The notes: generated from the letters alone by a model not told the origin. Shown: positions 43,062 to 52,169, counted from the first letter of the stretch. The stretch is DNA of 64,000 nt from Microthrixaceae bacterium (GCA_023957995.1 JAMLGK010000001.1:393690-457689), one strand, 5' to 3'. Numbers and translations are program-made.

Positions 43062-43906
43062 GCGCCATCGAACCGAACGGCTCATTCGACTGGCACCGCA
43101 TGTGGGTGGTGGCGCGCACCGACCTCCGACAGCTGTTGAAGTCCAAGGACTACCTGCTGCCCATGGTCGGGCTGGGACTCGTGTTCTTCGTGGTCGTGCC
43201 CACAGCACTGCTGCTCACGCTCACGCGGGTGGACAGCTCGACGATGGCAGCCCGCGTCAGCGACTCCCTGGCGATCCTGCCCGAGGCCGCTCAGGCACAG
43301 ATCCTGGGCAGCACGCCCGGTGGAAGGACCGCCTACGCACTGGCCGTGTTCCTGTTCGCTCCAGTTGCGGTCGTGGTGCCCCTGACGATCTCAACCGCCG
43401 TGGGGGCTGCGACCATCGTGGGGGAACGCGAGAGGGGAACCGGCGAGTTCCTCGCCCACTCCCCCGCCTCGGTGCGCGAGATCTACATGGGCAAGCTGTT
43501 CGCCAGCGTCATACCCGGGTACGCCACCACGATCGTCGGGTTCGGCCTCTACTCGTTGATGGTGAACCTCGTCGTCGGTCCCGATGTGGGCGGCTGGTTC
43601 TTCCCGACCTCCCAGTGGTGGGTGATGATGCTCTGGATCATCCCCCCGTTCCTGCTGCTGGCACTGTCGCTGGTGTTGAGATTGTCAGCGCGGGTGAAGT
43701 CGACCGCTGCGGCCCAACAGGCATCGGGATTGATCACTCTGCCGCTGATCGGAATCGCCTACAGCCAGGCCACGGGTTCGCTGCTCGGCAACGGCGACAG
43801 CGCCGGCTGGATCGTCGGAGCGGTGGCCTGGGCCATCGCCCTGGTCAGCCTGCACCGCGGGGTGCGGTCGGTCACCCGCAATCGCCTCCTCGGCGTCGCC
43901 CAGTAG
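43058..43906 (+). CDS. ABC-2-type transporter permease
   Basis: This 282-residue integral membrane protein has about six hydrophobic helices, beginning with MVGLGLVFFVVVPTALLL and FAPVAVVVPLTISTAVGA. It carries the VGERERGTGEFLAHSPAS loop resembling the ABC-2 permease E-R-GT motif. It is co-translated with the ATPase (4-nt overlap) and completes a one-plus-one exporter. There is no adjacent regulator or extracytoplasmic protein. Confidence 0.88.
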   Translation: MSAIEPNGSFDWHRMWVVARTDLRQLLKSKDYLLPMVGLGLVFFVVVPTALLLTLTRVDSSTMAARVSDSLAILPEAAQAQILGSTPGGRTAYALAVFLFAPVAVVVPLTISTAVGAATIVGERERGTGEFLAHSPASVREIYMGKLFASVIPGYATTIVGFGLYSLMVNLVVGPDVGGWFFPTSQWWVMMLWIIPPFLLLALSLVLRLSARVKSTAAAQQASGLITLPLIGIAYSQATGSLLGNGDSAGWIVGAVAWAIALVSLHRGVRSVTRNRLLGVAQ

Positions 43907-43939
43907 CCGGCTACGAACTGACCAGAGGACTCGAACCGA

Positions 43940-44689
43940 CTAGTCGGCCAGACCGGCCATGGCCTCATCGGCCACGTCGGCATTGGTGTGCACGTTCTGC
44001 ACGTCGTCCAGATCGTCCAGACCATCGATCAGGCGCATCACCGGCTTGGCGTCCTCGGCCGTGGTCACCTCCACACTCGAGGTGGGCACCATCGTGAGGT
44101 CGGAGGACTCAACGGCGAAACCGGCCTCCTCCAGAGCGGTCCGCACATCGTCGGTGTCGGAGGGGTCACAGGTGATGGTCCAGAACTCACCACCGTCGGA
44201 GAGGTCCTCCGCCCCCGCTTCGAGTGCCGCCATCATCACCTCGTCCTCATCGGCGGTGGCGGGCACCAGAACGATCCCCTTGCGTTCGAACTGCCAGGCC
44301 ACCGCTCCGGGTTCCGCCATCGACCCACCGAGCTTGGTGAAGGTGGAACGCACATCAGACCCGGTGCGGTTCCGGTTGTCCGTGAGCGCCTCGACGATTA
44401 TCGCCACGCCACCGGGGGCATAGCCCTCGTAGGTGATCTCCTCGTAGGACACGCCCTCGAGCTCGCCGGTGCCGCGCTTGATGGCCCGCTCGATCGTGTC
44501 GAGAGGCACCGAGGCATCACGCGCCTTCTGGAACATCGTGCGCAGCGTCGGATTCATGTCCGGGTCGCCGCCGCCGTTGCGCGCGGCCACCTCGACCTGA
44601 CGGATCAGCTTCGCGAAGAGCTTGCCGCGCTTGGCGTCAGCAGCACCCTTCTTGTGTTTGATCGTCGCCCACTTCGAATGTCCCGACAT
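43940..44689 (-). CDS. yebC: YebC/PmpR family transcriptional or translational regulator
   Basis: This 249-residue YebC/TACO1 family protein starts MSGHSKWATIKHKKG, has FAKLIRQVEVAARNGGGDP, ERAIKRGTGE, the YEGYAPGGVAIIVEALTDNRNRT block and GSMAEPGAVAWQFERKG. Members are described as regulators and, more recently, as helpers of translation at proline stretches. A strong AGGAGG ribosome site precedes the ATG. The pdxS-pdxT-yebC-ruvC order is conserved in actinobacteria, here interrupted after yebC by the ABC transporter. Confidence 0.94.
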   Translation of the reverse strand: MSGHSKWATIKHKKGAADAKRGKLFAKLIRQVEVAARNGGGDPDMNPTLRTMFQKARDASVPLDTIERAIKRGTGELEGVSYEEITYEGYAPGGVAIIVEALTDNRNRTGSDVRSTFTKLGGSMAEPGAVAWQFERKGIVLVPATADEDEVMMAALEAGAEDLSDGGEFWTITCDPSDTDDVRTALEEAGFAVESSDLTMVPTSSVEVTTAEDAKPVMRLIDGLDDLDDVQNVHTNADVADEAMAGLAD

Positions 44690-44715
44690 GGGGCCTCCTA
44701 GCAATCGCAGAACAT

Positions 44716-45306
44716 CTACATCTCGCAGAACATGGAGTGCACCCGGGTGTCCCCGCCCAGTTCAGGGTGGAACGTGGCGCACATGACCGCTCCGGACCGT
44801 ACCAGCGCAGGTGATCCGTCGATCTCAGCCAGCACCTCCACCGTGGGCCGGTCGACCCCGGGCGGGTCGGGTTCGATGACCTCGAGGCGCGGTGCCCTGA
44901 TGAAAACCGCGTGGAAATCACCGTCGTCGAGGCCCCGCACGGCGAGATCGGCCTCGAACGACTCGCGTTGACGTCCGAAGGCATTCCGGGACGCGCTCAG
45001 CGGGAGTGCCCCGAAGCACAACTGGTCCGACCGGCCTCCGACTATCCGTGACGACAACAGGATCGCTCCGGCGCAGGTGCCGAACACCGGCCTGCCCGAG
45101 CGCACGAACGCCCTGAGCGGCTCCACCAGCGCCGAGCGCTCGAGCATCATCGAGATCGTCGTGGACTCCCCACCCGGCACGATCAATCGATCCACATCCG
45201 CGAGCTGGGATTCCGTGCGGACCTCGACCGCGCTGGCACCGACCTGCTCGAGCGCACCCAGATGTGCTGCGAAGGCACCCTGGAGCGCAAGTACACCGAC
45301 CTTCAC
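44716..45306 (-). CDS. pdxT: Pyridoxal 5'-phosphate synthase glutaminase subunit PdxT
   Basis: This 196-residue class I glutaminase supplies ammonia to PdxS. It begins with VGVLALQGAFAAHLG and contains IVPGGESTTI, the nucleophile Cys in FGTCAGAILL and the FHPEL His/Glu pair near the C-terminus. The start is GTG, 69 nt after the pdxS stop. Together with PdxS it forms the DXP-independent vitamin B6 pathway. Confidence 0.96.
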   Translation of the reverse strand: MKVGVLALQGAFAAHLGALEQVGASAVEVRTESQLADVDRLIVPGGESTTISMMLERSALVEPLRAFVRSGRPVFGTCAGAILLSSRIVGGRSDQLCFGALPLSASRNAFGRQRESFEADLAVRGLDDGDFHAVFIRAPRLEVIEPDPPGVDRPTVEVLAEIDGSPALVRSGAVMCATFHPELGGDTRVHSMFCEM

Positions 45307-45375
45307 GAATTCACCGCGCAGCTACCGACGGCACGGGACCCGACCGGGAGCAGCCGAGAGGAACGAGAGCGCGGC

Positions 45376-46308
45376 TCACCAGCCGCGATCCGCGAAGGTC
45401 TGGTCGAGGTCGTCCATGCCGATCCCGGTCATGGGTGCTCCGAGTCCCCGACTCACCTTGGCCAGCATGTCGGCGTCGCGGAAGTGCGTCGTGGCCTCGA
45501 CGATTGCCTTGGCCCGCGGCGAGGGGTCGGCTGACTTGAAGATGCCCGAACCCACGAACACGGCCTCGGCGCCCAGCTGCATGGCCAGGGCGGCGTCCGC
45601 TGGTGTGGCCAGGCCACCTGCGCAGAACAGCGGAACCGGTAGGGAGCCGGTCTCGGCGATCTCCTGCACCAGCGGCAACGGGGCCTGGAGACGCTTGGCC
45701 CACTCGAACAGCTCTGCGGAGTCTGCCTGGGTGATCCGTCGGATGTCACCGGTGATCGAGCGGAGGTGACGCACCGCCTCGATCACATTGCCTGTGCCTG
45801 CTTCGCCCTTGGAACGGATCATGCAGGCGCCCTCGGAGATCCGCCTCAGCGCCTCACCCAGGTTGGTTGCACCGCAGACGAACGGCACGGTGAAGGCCCA
45901 CTTGTCGATGTGGTGGGCCTCATCGGCCGGACTCAACACCTCGGATTCGTCGACGTAGTCCACACCCAGTGCTTCGAGGATCTGTGCCTCGACGAAGTGG
46001 CCGATCCGGGCCTTGGCCATCACGGGAATCGTGACCGCTTCCTGGATCCCCTCGATCATGATGGGATCGCTCATACGGGCCACCCCACCGTCGGTGCGGA
46101 TGTCGGCGGGAACCCGCTCCAGCGCCATGACAGCCACGGCGCCCGCGTCCTCGGCGACACGGGCCTGTTCGGGTGTCACGACATCCATGATCACCCCACC
46201 CTTGAGCATCTCGGCGAGGCCACGCTTCACGAGCTGGGTACCTGTCTCGCGACCAGCGGTGGGGCCGCCTGCTGAGGCTTCGGATGCGGAAGAGGGCGAT
46301 TCGGCCAT
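45376..46308 (-). CDS. pdxS: Pyridoxal 5'-phosphate synthase lyase subunit PdxS
   Basis: This 310-residue TIM-barrel enzyme builds pyridoxal 5'-phosphate from ribose 5-phosphate, glyceraldehyde 3-phosphate and ammonia. Family blocks are [21 protein letters not shown], split by the catalytic [12 protein letters not shown], then [14 protein letters not shown] with an active-site Lys, and [13 protein letters not shown] with another. The N-terminal 20 residues are Ser/Ala rich and variable. TACACT 6 nt before the ATG suggests a leaderless promoter for the pdxS-pdxT unit. Confidence 0.97.
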   Translation of the reverse strand: MAESPSSASEASAGGPTAGRETGTQLVKRGLAEMLKGGVIMDVVTPEQARVAEDAGAVAVMALERVPADIRTDGGVARMSDPIMIEGIQEAVTIPVMAKARIGHFVEAQILEALGVDYVDESEVLSPADEAHHIDKWAFTVPFVCGATNLGEALRRISEGACMIRSKGEAGTGNVIEAVRHLRSITGDIRRITQADSAELFEWAKRLQAPLPLVQEIAETGSLPVPLFCAGGLATPADAALAMQLGAEAVFVGSGIFKSADPSPRAKAIVEATTHFRDADMLAKVSRGLGAPMTGIGMDDLDQTFADRGW

Positions 46309-46314
46309 TGGCCG

Positions 46315-46320
46315 AGTGTA
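46315..46320 (-). promoter_or_regulatory. -10 box, leaderless promoter of pdxST
   Basis: TACACT ends 6 nt before the pdxS ATG at 46308; no ribosome site is seen. Confidence 0.5.
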
Positions 46321-46354
46321 CCGACCGCCCCGGCTCGGCCAGAAGTGCGAAACC

Positions 46355-47170
46355 CTAGAGCTCCCTGAGCACCGCGATCCGGTAGTCGAGAGGTTGGTTG
46401 ACACTGCGGTCGACTGGCTCGGACACGCCGCGCTGCACACCGACAGCCGGGGCGATCCACAACGGCGCCTGATCCGGGACCGCGGTAGGGACCTCGGTGC
46501 CCTGCTGGGCCATCCGTTCGAGTGCAGCGATCAACCCGGGTGGGTACTTGGTGACCGAAACCGCATCGGCATCGCCGAGAACGGCGCGCTGGTCGCCGAT
46601 CAGCGCCGCGACAGCTCCACCATCGAGACCTGCCGCCGCCCTGACCGGTCCGGGGAGACCGGCCGCCAGGGTGCAGTAGCGGGCCGAACCATCACGCACC
46701 CGGCAGAGAAGTTCGGCAGCGAGCACCTCCGCTTCCACGATCCGGCAGTTCTCCAGAAGCCCTGTGGTGACGACCACCGTGGCGTCCTCCTCCAGGCCCT
46801 GGGCGACCATCGCGTTGGCCGATCCATGGTCGAGCACCCGCAGGGCGGGGACCCTCACCCCGGTGAGTATCGCGACTCCCTCCAGGGCATTGCGGAACGA
46901 CGGATACTCGTCCTCGCCAGCGGCTGCTCCGCCGCCCTCCAGCACCGACGAGGCGGCGTCACCGAACGCCGACTGCACATAGAGCATCCATCCGGCAGAG
47001 GCACCCACGAAGAGCACCACCCCGACCACGAGCCCCAACAACACGCCGACCGTGAAGATCAGGATCAAACCGATGATCCCTGCGAGCACCACCGACGCGA
47101 TCACGCCCGAGACGAGGGCGCGGCGAAGGGCCGCCTCGGTTGCCACCTCGAAACGACTGTTGGACTTCAT
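46355..47170 (-). CDS. HtpX/M48-like membrane protein lacking zinc ligands (predicted pseudo-peptidase)
   Basis: This 271-residue protein has two close N-terminal membrane helices (about residues 18-60) and then a domain that follows the HtpX order: SANAMVAQG (119-125, compare NAFATG), VVVTTGLL (132-139), AELLC (152-156) where HExxH should be, [11 protein letters not shown] (194-204) where the third ligand Glu sits in REFHADA, and a terminal [11 protein letters not shown] (compare EERIARLR). All three zinc ligands appear replaced (His-Ala, His-Cys, Glu-Ala), so it should not be an active protease. It lies between pdxS and the PimA-like gene. TACCGT is 7 nt before the ATG. Confidence 0.72.
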   Translation of the reverse strand: MKSNSRFEVATEAALRRALVSGVIASVVLAGIIGLILIFTVGVLLGLVVGVVLFVGASAGWMLYVQSAFGDAASSVLEGGGAAAGEDEYPSFRNALEGVAILTGVRVPALRVLDHGSANAMVAQGLEEDATVVVTTGLLENCRIVEAEVLAAELLCRVRDGSARYCTLAAGLPGPVRAAAGLDGGAVAALIGDQRAVLGDADAVSVTKYPPGLIAALERMAQQGTEVPTAVPDQAPLWIAPAVGVQRGVSEPVDRSVNQPLDYRIAVLREL

Positions 47171-47177
47171 CCGCGAG

Positions 47178-47183
47178 ACGGTA
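47178..47183 (-). promoter_or_regulatory. -10 box, leaderless promoter of the HtpX-like gene
   Basis: TACCGT ends 7 nt before the ATG at 47170, directly after the stop codon of the PimA-like gene. Confidence 0.45.
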
Positions 47184-48368
47184 CTAGCCGGCTGCACGCT
47201 CTCCACTTCCGCCGGCCCGCCGCAGCCGTGGACCGCCCGCCCGAACGCTGCCACCAGCGGCGTTGCGCAGCACGTCGGCATAGATGTCCTCGTAGCGATC
47301 CACGAGTGCCTCCATGTCGAAAGCAGCGGCGCGCAGCTCGCCGGCGACGCGCAGGCGGTCGCGTTCGGAGGCCGAGCCGAGCACCTCGACCAGTGCGCCG
47401 GCAAGGGCAACCGGATCCCCCGGAGCGAACAGGCGCGCCGTCGGCTCCGAAGGCACGGTTCCGTCCGGACCGGGCGCCGTGGCAACCTTTTCGTAGCCCG
47501 GAATCGCGCTGGCGACCACGGGCGTGCCCGCCGCCATCGCCTCGAGCAGGATGATCCCGAACGACTCACCTCCGAGTGATGGAGCGCAGAACACGTCTGC
47601 AGCGGCCATGCGGCGCTCGCGTTCGGTGTCGTCGATCCGGCCCAGCCACTCGATGCGCGGATCGGGATGTGAGGCCTTCAGAGCATCGGTCGAGTCGCCC
47701 TCGCCGGCCACCCAGATCCTGACCTCCGTGTCGATGTGGCCCAACGCAGCGAGAAGCACCTCGAGCCCCTTGCGTGGCTCGTGGCGACCGAGGAACAGCA
47801 CCACCGGTGGTGAATCGGCGGTCTTGCACTCCCAGGGTTCGGCGTCTCGCCAGGGCTCTATCTCGATGCCGTTGAACAGCGTGATCCACGGACCGTCGAT
47901 CACCGGTTCGACCAGCGAGAGCGCGTCCTCGCTGACCACCACACGTGCATCGAGCTGTGCGCCTCCCCAGCGTGCGAGGGGTGCCAGGACGCCATAAGCG
48001 GGTGCCTCACCTGCCGCGTGGAAGGTCCCCACCAGCGGCGCCGGTTTGAGGAACACCGTGGTCATGCAGGGACCCGGCACCGCGGGCTCGTGGAGGTGGA
48101 GCAGATCGAAGTCCTCGGCACGAAGTGCGGCGAGAAGTCGGAACTGGGCAGCCGGGTCGGGAGCGATGGGGGCGATCGACCCGTTGGCCGGATTGGGCAC
48201 GCTGGCGCCCAGAGGCATCACGAACGGTTCTGGTGGTGCTCCGTCGCAGGGTGCCAGCACCCTCGCCTCGTGCCCGCGCCGCCGCAGCGATCTGGCCATG
48301 GCCATCACCTGGTTCTGCACCCCGCCCGGCACAGTCAGGCTGTAGGGACAGATGAGTCCGATTCGCAC
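47184..48368 (-). CDS. pimA: PimA-like glycosyltransferase (GT4)
   Basis: This 394-residue GT-B glycosyltransferase probably adds the first mannose to phosphatidylinositol. It has MRIGLICPYSLTVPGGVQNQV at the N-terminus (the glycine loop and start shared with PimA), VVLFLGRHEPRKGLEVL in the nucleotide-sugar domain and the EX7E-type PSLGGESFGIILLEAMAAG. The context supports PimA: PI-synthase-like and acyltransferase genes lie directly upstream. The C-terminus is a basic disordered tail. The start is GTG with TAGGGT 7 nt upstream. A related GT4 specificity cannot be excluded. Confidence 0.87.
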   Translation of the reverse strand: MRIGLICPYSLTVPGGVQNQVMAMARSLRRRGHEARVLAPCDGAPPEPFVMPLGASVPNPANGSIAPIAPDPAAQFRLLAALRAEDFDLLHLHEPAVPGPCMTTVFLKPAPLVGTFHAAGEAPAYGVLAPLARWGGAQLDARVVVSEDALSLVEPVIDGPWITLFNGIEIEPWRDAEPWECKTADSPPVVLFLGRHEPRKGLEVLLAALGHIDTEVRIWVAGEGDSTDALKASHPDPRIEWLGRIDDTERERRMAAADVFCAPSLGGESFGIILLEAMAAGTPVVASAIPGYEKVATAPGPDGTVPSEPTARLFAPGDPVALAGALVEVLGSASERDRLRVAGELRAAAFDMEALVDRYEDIYADVLRNAAGGSVRAGGPRLRRAGGSGERAAG

Positions 48369-48375
48369 CGGTCGG

Positions 48376-48381
48376 ACCCTA
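48376..48381 (-). promoter_or_regulatory. -10 box, leaderless promoter of the PimA-like gene
   Basis: TAGGGT ends 7 nt before the GTG at 48368. The TAG lies just inside the end of the intergenic gap after the acyltransferase gene. Confidence 0.45.
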
Positions 48382-49290
48382 GCGATCGGAACTGGCCTCC
48401 GGTGGCGTCAGACCGAGCGCGACGTAGTCGCTGGGCCAATTGGGTTGGAGGAGATGCCACTGGTGTGGCGCCCGACGGATCTGGGTCTCCAGTGCACGGG
48501 CGAGATCCTGGGTCACTCGCGTGACGTCCTCGCGCAGCCGCCCGCGGCGCTCGGTGTCGAGCGGTGCCGAGACGACCCCCCGGCACTTTCGTCCCTCGAA
48601 GTACACCGCTGCGGGCAACAGCGGAGCGCCCGATCGGAGGGCCACCAATGCAGGCCCACCCGGCAGCGTCGTCCGCTCCCCGAAGAACTCCACCTCGACG
48701 CCGGAACCCGAGATGTCGCGGTCGCAGAGCAGACACATGATCTCGCCGTCCGCCAGAGCGGCGGCCACGGCCGACGCCCCGTCGGAGAGCGGGATGACGT
48801 GCAGCCCGAGCTTGGTGCGTACGTCGAGGAACCACTCGTACAACTCCGCGGGCTCCAGTTCCTCGACGACCGCGGCGACCTTCATGCCCTTGACCTCGGC
48901 GAGCCAGCGCGCTGCCCATTCCCAGCCGCCGAGGTGTGGCAGGGCCAGGATCGGCGGCACGCCGGTTTCGAGTGCGGCTTCGACGTGCTCGAAACCGTCG
49001 ATGCTGAACCCGTCCCGAACTGCGCGGGTGTCGAGGTGCTCCAACCGCAGGGTGTCCACCCAGTAGCGGCCGTAGAACTCGAAGACCCTCTGCACCGCTC
49101 GCGCCTCGGCCAACGGACCGCGTACCTCCACCCCGGCGCGCCTCAGGTTGCGGATCACGATCCGTCGCTCGTCTCGCGAGAGCCCTGCAACGGCAGTCGA
49201 GATCCCGCGCGCTGCAATGTGTGCGATCGGCGCCGGAGTCACGGCCATCGCCGCGCCAGCAGCTCGGATGGCTCCTACCGGAATATCCAA
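48379..49290 (-). CDS. Lipid A/PIM acyltransferase family protein (PatA-like)
   Basis: This 303-residue protein of the LpxL/HtrB acyltransferase superfamily is the likely counterpart of PatA (Rv2611c), which acylates phosphatidylinositol mannoside. The HX4E motif is visible in LALPHLGGWEWA, followed by LLCDRDISGSG, a substrate segment FFGERTTLPGGPALVA and the C-terminal HQWHLLQPNW. It sits between the PI-synthase-like and PimA-like genes, the same order as in mycobacteria. The N-terminus is only weakly hydrophobic. Confidence 0.87.
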   Translation of the reverse strand: MDIPVGAIRAAGAAMAVTPAPIAHIAARGISTAVAGLSRDERRIVIRNLRRAGVEVRGPLAEARAVQRVFEFYGRYWVDTLRLEHLDTRAVRDGFSIDGFEHVEAALETGVPPILALPHLGGWEWAARWLAEVKGMKVAAVVEELEPAELYEWFLDVRTKLGLHVIPLSDGASAVAAALADGEIMCLLCDRDISGSGVEVEFFGERTTLPGGPALVALRSGAPLLPAAVYFEGRKCRGVVSAPLDTERRGRLREDVTRVTQDLARALETQIRRAPHQWHLLQPNWPSDYVALGLTPPEASSDR

Positions 49291-49305
49291 TGCGTTGGCT
49301 GCGTC

Positions 49306-50028
49306 TCAGCGCCGGCGGCGCGACTCGGCCTGCCGCAATCGACGTTCAGCCCTTCGGTCGGACGCTGAACGACTGGCCCTCGGGTTGCGCCTACGCCGAC
49401 GCTCGGCGCGTTCGTCGCGCCTGGCCGACAACGTCGGCGTGGCGTCGGTCGCCTGTTTCCAGACGGCGACGAAGCGCTGCATCGCGGTGACGAGGTTGAG
49501 CACCACGATCGCGATGAGCATGCCCACCAGAACCGATCCACCGAAGAGCAGCCCGACACCGAGCAGGATCAGTCGTTCGGCCCGCTCGACCAGTCCGACG
49601 TGGGCGTCGAACCCGAGTGCATCGGCCTTCGCCCGCACGTAGGAGACCCATGACGCCGTTGCATAGCCAGCGACCGGCAACAGGACGACCCACGCCGGCT
49701 CGCTGGTGGATGCGAAGTAGTAGGCCAGACCGGCGAACAACATTGCGTCGGTGACCCGATCGGCCACCGAGTCGAAGAAGGCGCCACGCACACTCGAACG
49801 GCCGGACGCCTTGGCCACAGCTCCGTCGAGAAGGTCAGGCACTGCGGTGAGCACGAGCAGGAGCAGGCCGAGGCTCAGGGCACCCGCGCCGATCGCCACC
49901 GCGGCGCCGAGCGACATCACGAGACCCACGCCGGTGATCACGTCCGGGGTGACTCCTGCGCGGGCCAGACCCCTTCCGATCGGCTTCACCGTCGCATCCA
50001 CCTGCTTGCGGAACTGTCCATCGAACAT
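49306..50028 (-). CDS. pgsA: CDP-alcohol phosphatidyltransferase (PI-phosphate synthase-like)
   Basis: This membrane enzyme of about 240 residues transfers a phosphatidyl group to an inositol-type alcohol. The CDP-alcohol motif is read as DLLDGAVAKASGRSSVRG followed by FFDSVADR; it has the required Asp residues, with Lys where Arg is common. Several hydrophobic helices flank it, and the last 50 residues are strongly Arg rich. The start is uncertain: ATG at 50028 is assumed, while ATG at 50049 or TTG at 50094 are in frame. A TACACT box at 50103-50108 could drive it. Function is inferred from the neighbours PatA- and PimA-like. Confidence 0.82.
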   Translation of the reverse strand: MFDGQFRKQVDATVKPIGRGLARAGVTPDVITGVGLVMSLGAAVAIGAGALSLGLLLLVLTAVPDLLDGAVAKASGRSSVRGAFFDSVADRVTDAMLFAGLAYYFASTSEPAWVVLLPVAGYATASWVSYVRAKADALGFDAHVGLVERAERLILLGVGLLFGGSVLVGMLIAIVVLNLVTAMQRFVAVWKQATDATPTLSARRDERAERRRRRNPRASRSASDRRAERRLRQAESRRRR

Positions 50029-50213
50029 GGTGCGGTCGTTGCTCCTCATCGGGGGTTCGGCAACCGGACAGCTGTGCCGGCTGAGTGCTTGCAACAGTTA
50101 GCAGTGTAAGGCATTCTCCGGCGAAAGGCCAGCATCCGACACCGCCGGCACCTGAACTGGACGCGCGGCACGGTGCGCCAACACGTGGTCTGCGATCTGG
50201 TCGGCGCCCGGGG

Positions 50214-51509
50214 TCATCCGGGCTGATCTCGTCGGCGGTGCTTCCGCTGGCTGTGCAACTGTCGACCCTCCGGCGTTGTCCAGGTCCACATCTGCGGACG
50301 GTCGGGGTCGGTGTCGGGTTCGCATGACCAACCCTTGCGGTGGGTGACCCGGTGGTGGTGCCTGCAGAGCAGGAACATTGCTTCGATGTCGGTCTGGCCA
50401 CCGAGGGCCCAGGCCGGCTGGTGGTGCGCGTCGCACCAGCCGGGGGCAAGGTCACAGCCGGGGAACACACAGCCGCCATCGCGGAGAGCCAACGCGTGTT
50501 TCTGATCGGCTGTGGCGAGCCGGGCTCTGCGACCCAGCCGTAGTGGAACCCCGTCGGCATCGAAGATCATCGCCCTGATCGTCGGATCCACCAGCAACGC
50601 ATCGGCCGCCACGGCGGAGATCGAGTTGCCCGCCAGATCTGCGACTACCGGATCCTGTTCGCTGTCGATGTCGATGACCACCGTTGCTTCCACGCCCGGT
50701 TGACGTGACGAATCCAGGTCGACAGCACGTGCGCGCCGACAGGCCTCCGCCAGGGCGAGGGCCATGAGAGTGGCCCGCGAAGGCATCGGTTGCGACGGAT
50801 CAACCTGGGCGTCGCGCCGGAACCGGTTGAAGAGTTCATCGGCCAACGACTCGAGGGTCTGATTGACCGTCACTGCGGTGTCACCGGTCAGGCGACCCGA
50901 GATGTCGGCCGTGCCATCCCCGCTCGGGGTCACTCGTAGCCGGTTGGCATCCAGGTCGTCATTGGGGTCGTACGAACCATCGGAATCCAGATCGGTCGCC
51001 AACCGGCGCACAAGACGCGCCCACTGTTCCAACGGGAACTCCGCGGCGCAGTCGATCAGCGATGCCTGGGCCTCGATGAGTCCATCGCGGTTGCGCGGGT
51101 TCGCCACCGAGCACAACACCTCGACGTGGGCATAGGACACACGACGCTCGACCAGCGCGTCGCCGAACAGGGCGAACCACCCCAGACGCTTCGCCAGGTT
51201 CACCCGCTGACGGCACTTCACCCGGAAGCCATCGGCGGCCCACGCCAGCCACCCGCCGGTACGCATGCCGACGGAAGCGTCGGTCACCCCAGCAGCTGCA
51301 AGCTGACCGAGCACCCGGGCGGATGCCGCCTCCACCAGACCCCGCAACTCCTCCAGAGCCACCGCAGCGCCCATCAGCGTCTCACCGGACTCCAGGGTCG
51401 GATCCACCCCCACCGCCTTGGCGGCGCCCTCCAACAGCCCCCTCAGACCGAACGGGTCAGACCCCAACCCCATACCAGACCCGGCGTCGAACGTATGTTC
51501 CCTACCCAT
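50214..51509 (-). CDS. DUF222 / 13E12-type HNH endonuclease domain protein
   Basis: This 431-residue protein has an N-terminal helical DUF222 region (about 30-250) and a C-terminal HNH nuclease domain (CVFPGCDLAPGWCDAHHQ then LCRHHHRVTHRKGW), the architecture of the mycobacterial 13E12 repeat proteins, which are often multicopy and mobile-like. Activity is unproven. ATG at 51509 is chosen over the GTG two codons upstream because TAGGTT lies exactly 6 nt before it. It is the left end of an accessory block that separates pgsA from the HIT and thrS genes. Confidence 0.85.
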   Translation of the reverse strand: MGREHTFDAGSGMGLGSDPFGLRGLLEGAAKAVGVDPTLESGETLMGAAVALEELRGLVEAASARVLGQLAAAGVTDASVGMRTGGWLAWAADGFRVKCRQRVNLAKRLGWFALFGDALVERRVSYAHVEVLCSVANPRNRDGLIEAQASLIDCAAEFPLEQWARLVRRLATDLDSDGSYDPNDDLDANRLRVTPSGDGTADISGRLTGDTAVTVNQTLESLADELFNRFRRDAQVDPSQPMPSRATLMALALAEACRRARAVDLDSSRQPGVEATVVIDIDSEQDPVVADLAGNSISAVAADALLVDPTIRAMIFDADGVPLRLGRRARLATADQKHALALRDGGCVFPGCDLAPGWCDAHHQPAWALGGQTDIEAMFLLCRHHHRVTHRKGWSCEPDTDPDRPQMWTWTTPEGRQLHSQRKHRRRDQPG

Positions 51510-51515
51510 GAACAC

Positions 51516-51521
51516 AACCTA
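51516..51521 (-). promoter_or_regulatory. -10 box, leaderless promoter of the DUF222-HNH gene
   Basis: TAGGTT ends 6 nt before the ATG at 51509. This spacing decides between the two candidate start codons. Confidence 0.45.
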
Positions 51522-51619
51522 CCGAAAGGGTGCGACATGCAGTCCGGGGCGGTGCCCGTCAGAGGGCGCCGCGGCCCGGACGTCACCGGACCGTTGCGAG
51601 CGAGCGGGTTGCTACCGGT

Positions 51620-52162
51620 TCAGTCCTCGGTCAGTGCGGTGCGCGCCGGGTCCAGTTTCTCCCAGTCCTCGGGGTTCTCCTCGCTGAACCACTCGATGAC
51701 CTCACCGCTCACACCGTCGATCAGAACGATCCCCCGACGGCGCGGAGGGTTGTCGGCCGAGTACACCAGGATCCGCCACGTGGGCCGCGAGAGCCATCCG
51801 TGCCACACCTGCTGGGCGGAGGCGTGCCCGACCGCGAAGCCGACCTGTGTGGATGCTGTCACCAACGCGTCTGCCTCATCGATGCGCAGGGTCCAGCCCG
51901 CGATCAGGCCGTACACGCCGAACAGGGCAAGACCTGCGCCACCGACCGCCAGGCCCGCATTGACCAGCGCCGAGGAATCTCCGATGGCGAAGTAGAGGCC
52001 GAGACAACCGAGGCCGATCACGATGTAGATGGCAGCGGGGATTCGGCGACGATTGTTGTTGGGGAACGTGTACGGCCCCACGAACTCCGCGAGGTTGAGG
52101 TCTTCGGGTAGTTCATCGACGACCTCGTCGTCGGACGGGCCCGGGTCCTGATCCTCGCTCAC
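51620..52162 (-). CDS. Small two-helix membrane protein, unknown
   Basis: I do not recognise this 180-residue protein. An acidic N-terminus of 45 residues precedes two membrane helices (IPAAIYIVIGLGCLGLYFAIG and AGLAVGGAGLALFGVYGLIAG) and an 80-residue soluble C-terminal domain with WRILVYSADNPPRRRGIVLID, which may be PH-like. The GTG at 52162 is chosen because TAGCGT lies 7 nt upstream. It is transcribed away from the thiolase gene, with about 100 bp of shared upstream DNA that holds both predicted promoters. Confidence 0.7.
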   Translation of the reverse strand: MSEDQDPGPSDDEVVDELPEDLNLAEFVGPYTFPNNNRRRIPAAIYIVIGLGCLGLYFAIGDSSALVNAGLAVGGAGLALFGVYGLIAGWTLRIDEADALVTASTQVGFAVGHASAQQVWHGWLSRPTWRILVYSADNPPRRRGIVLIDGVSGEVIEWFSEENPEDWEKLDPARTALTED

Positions 52163-52169
52163 CCCGGGA

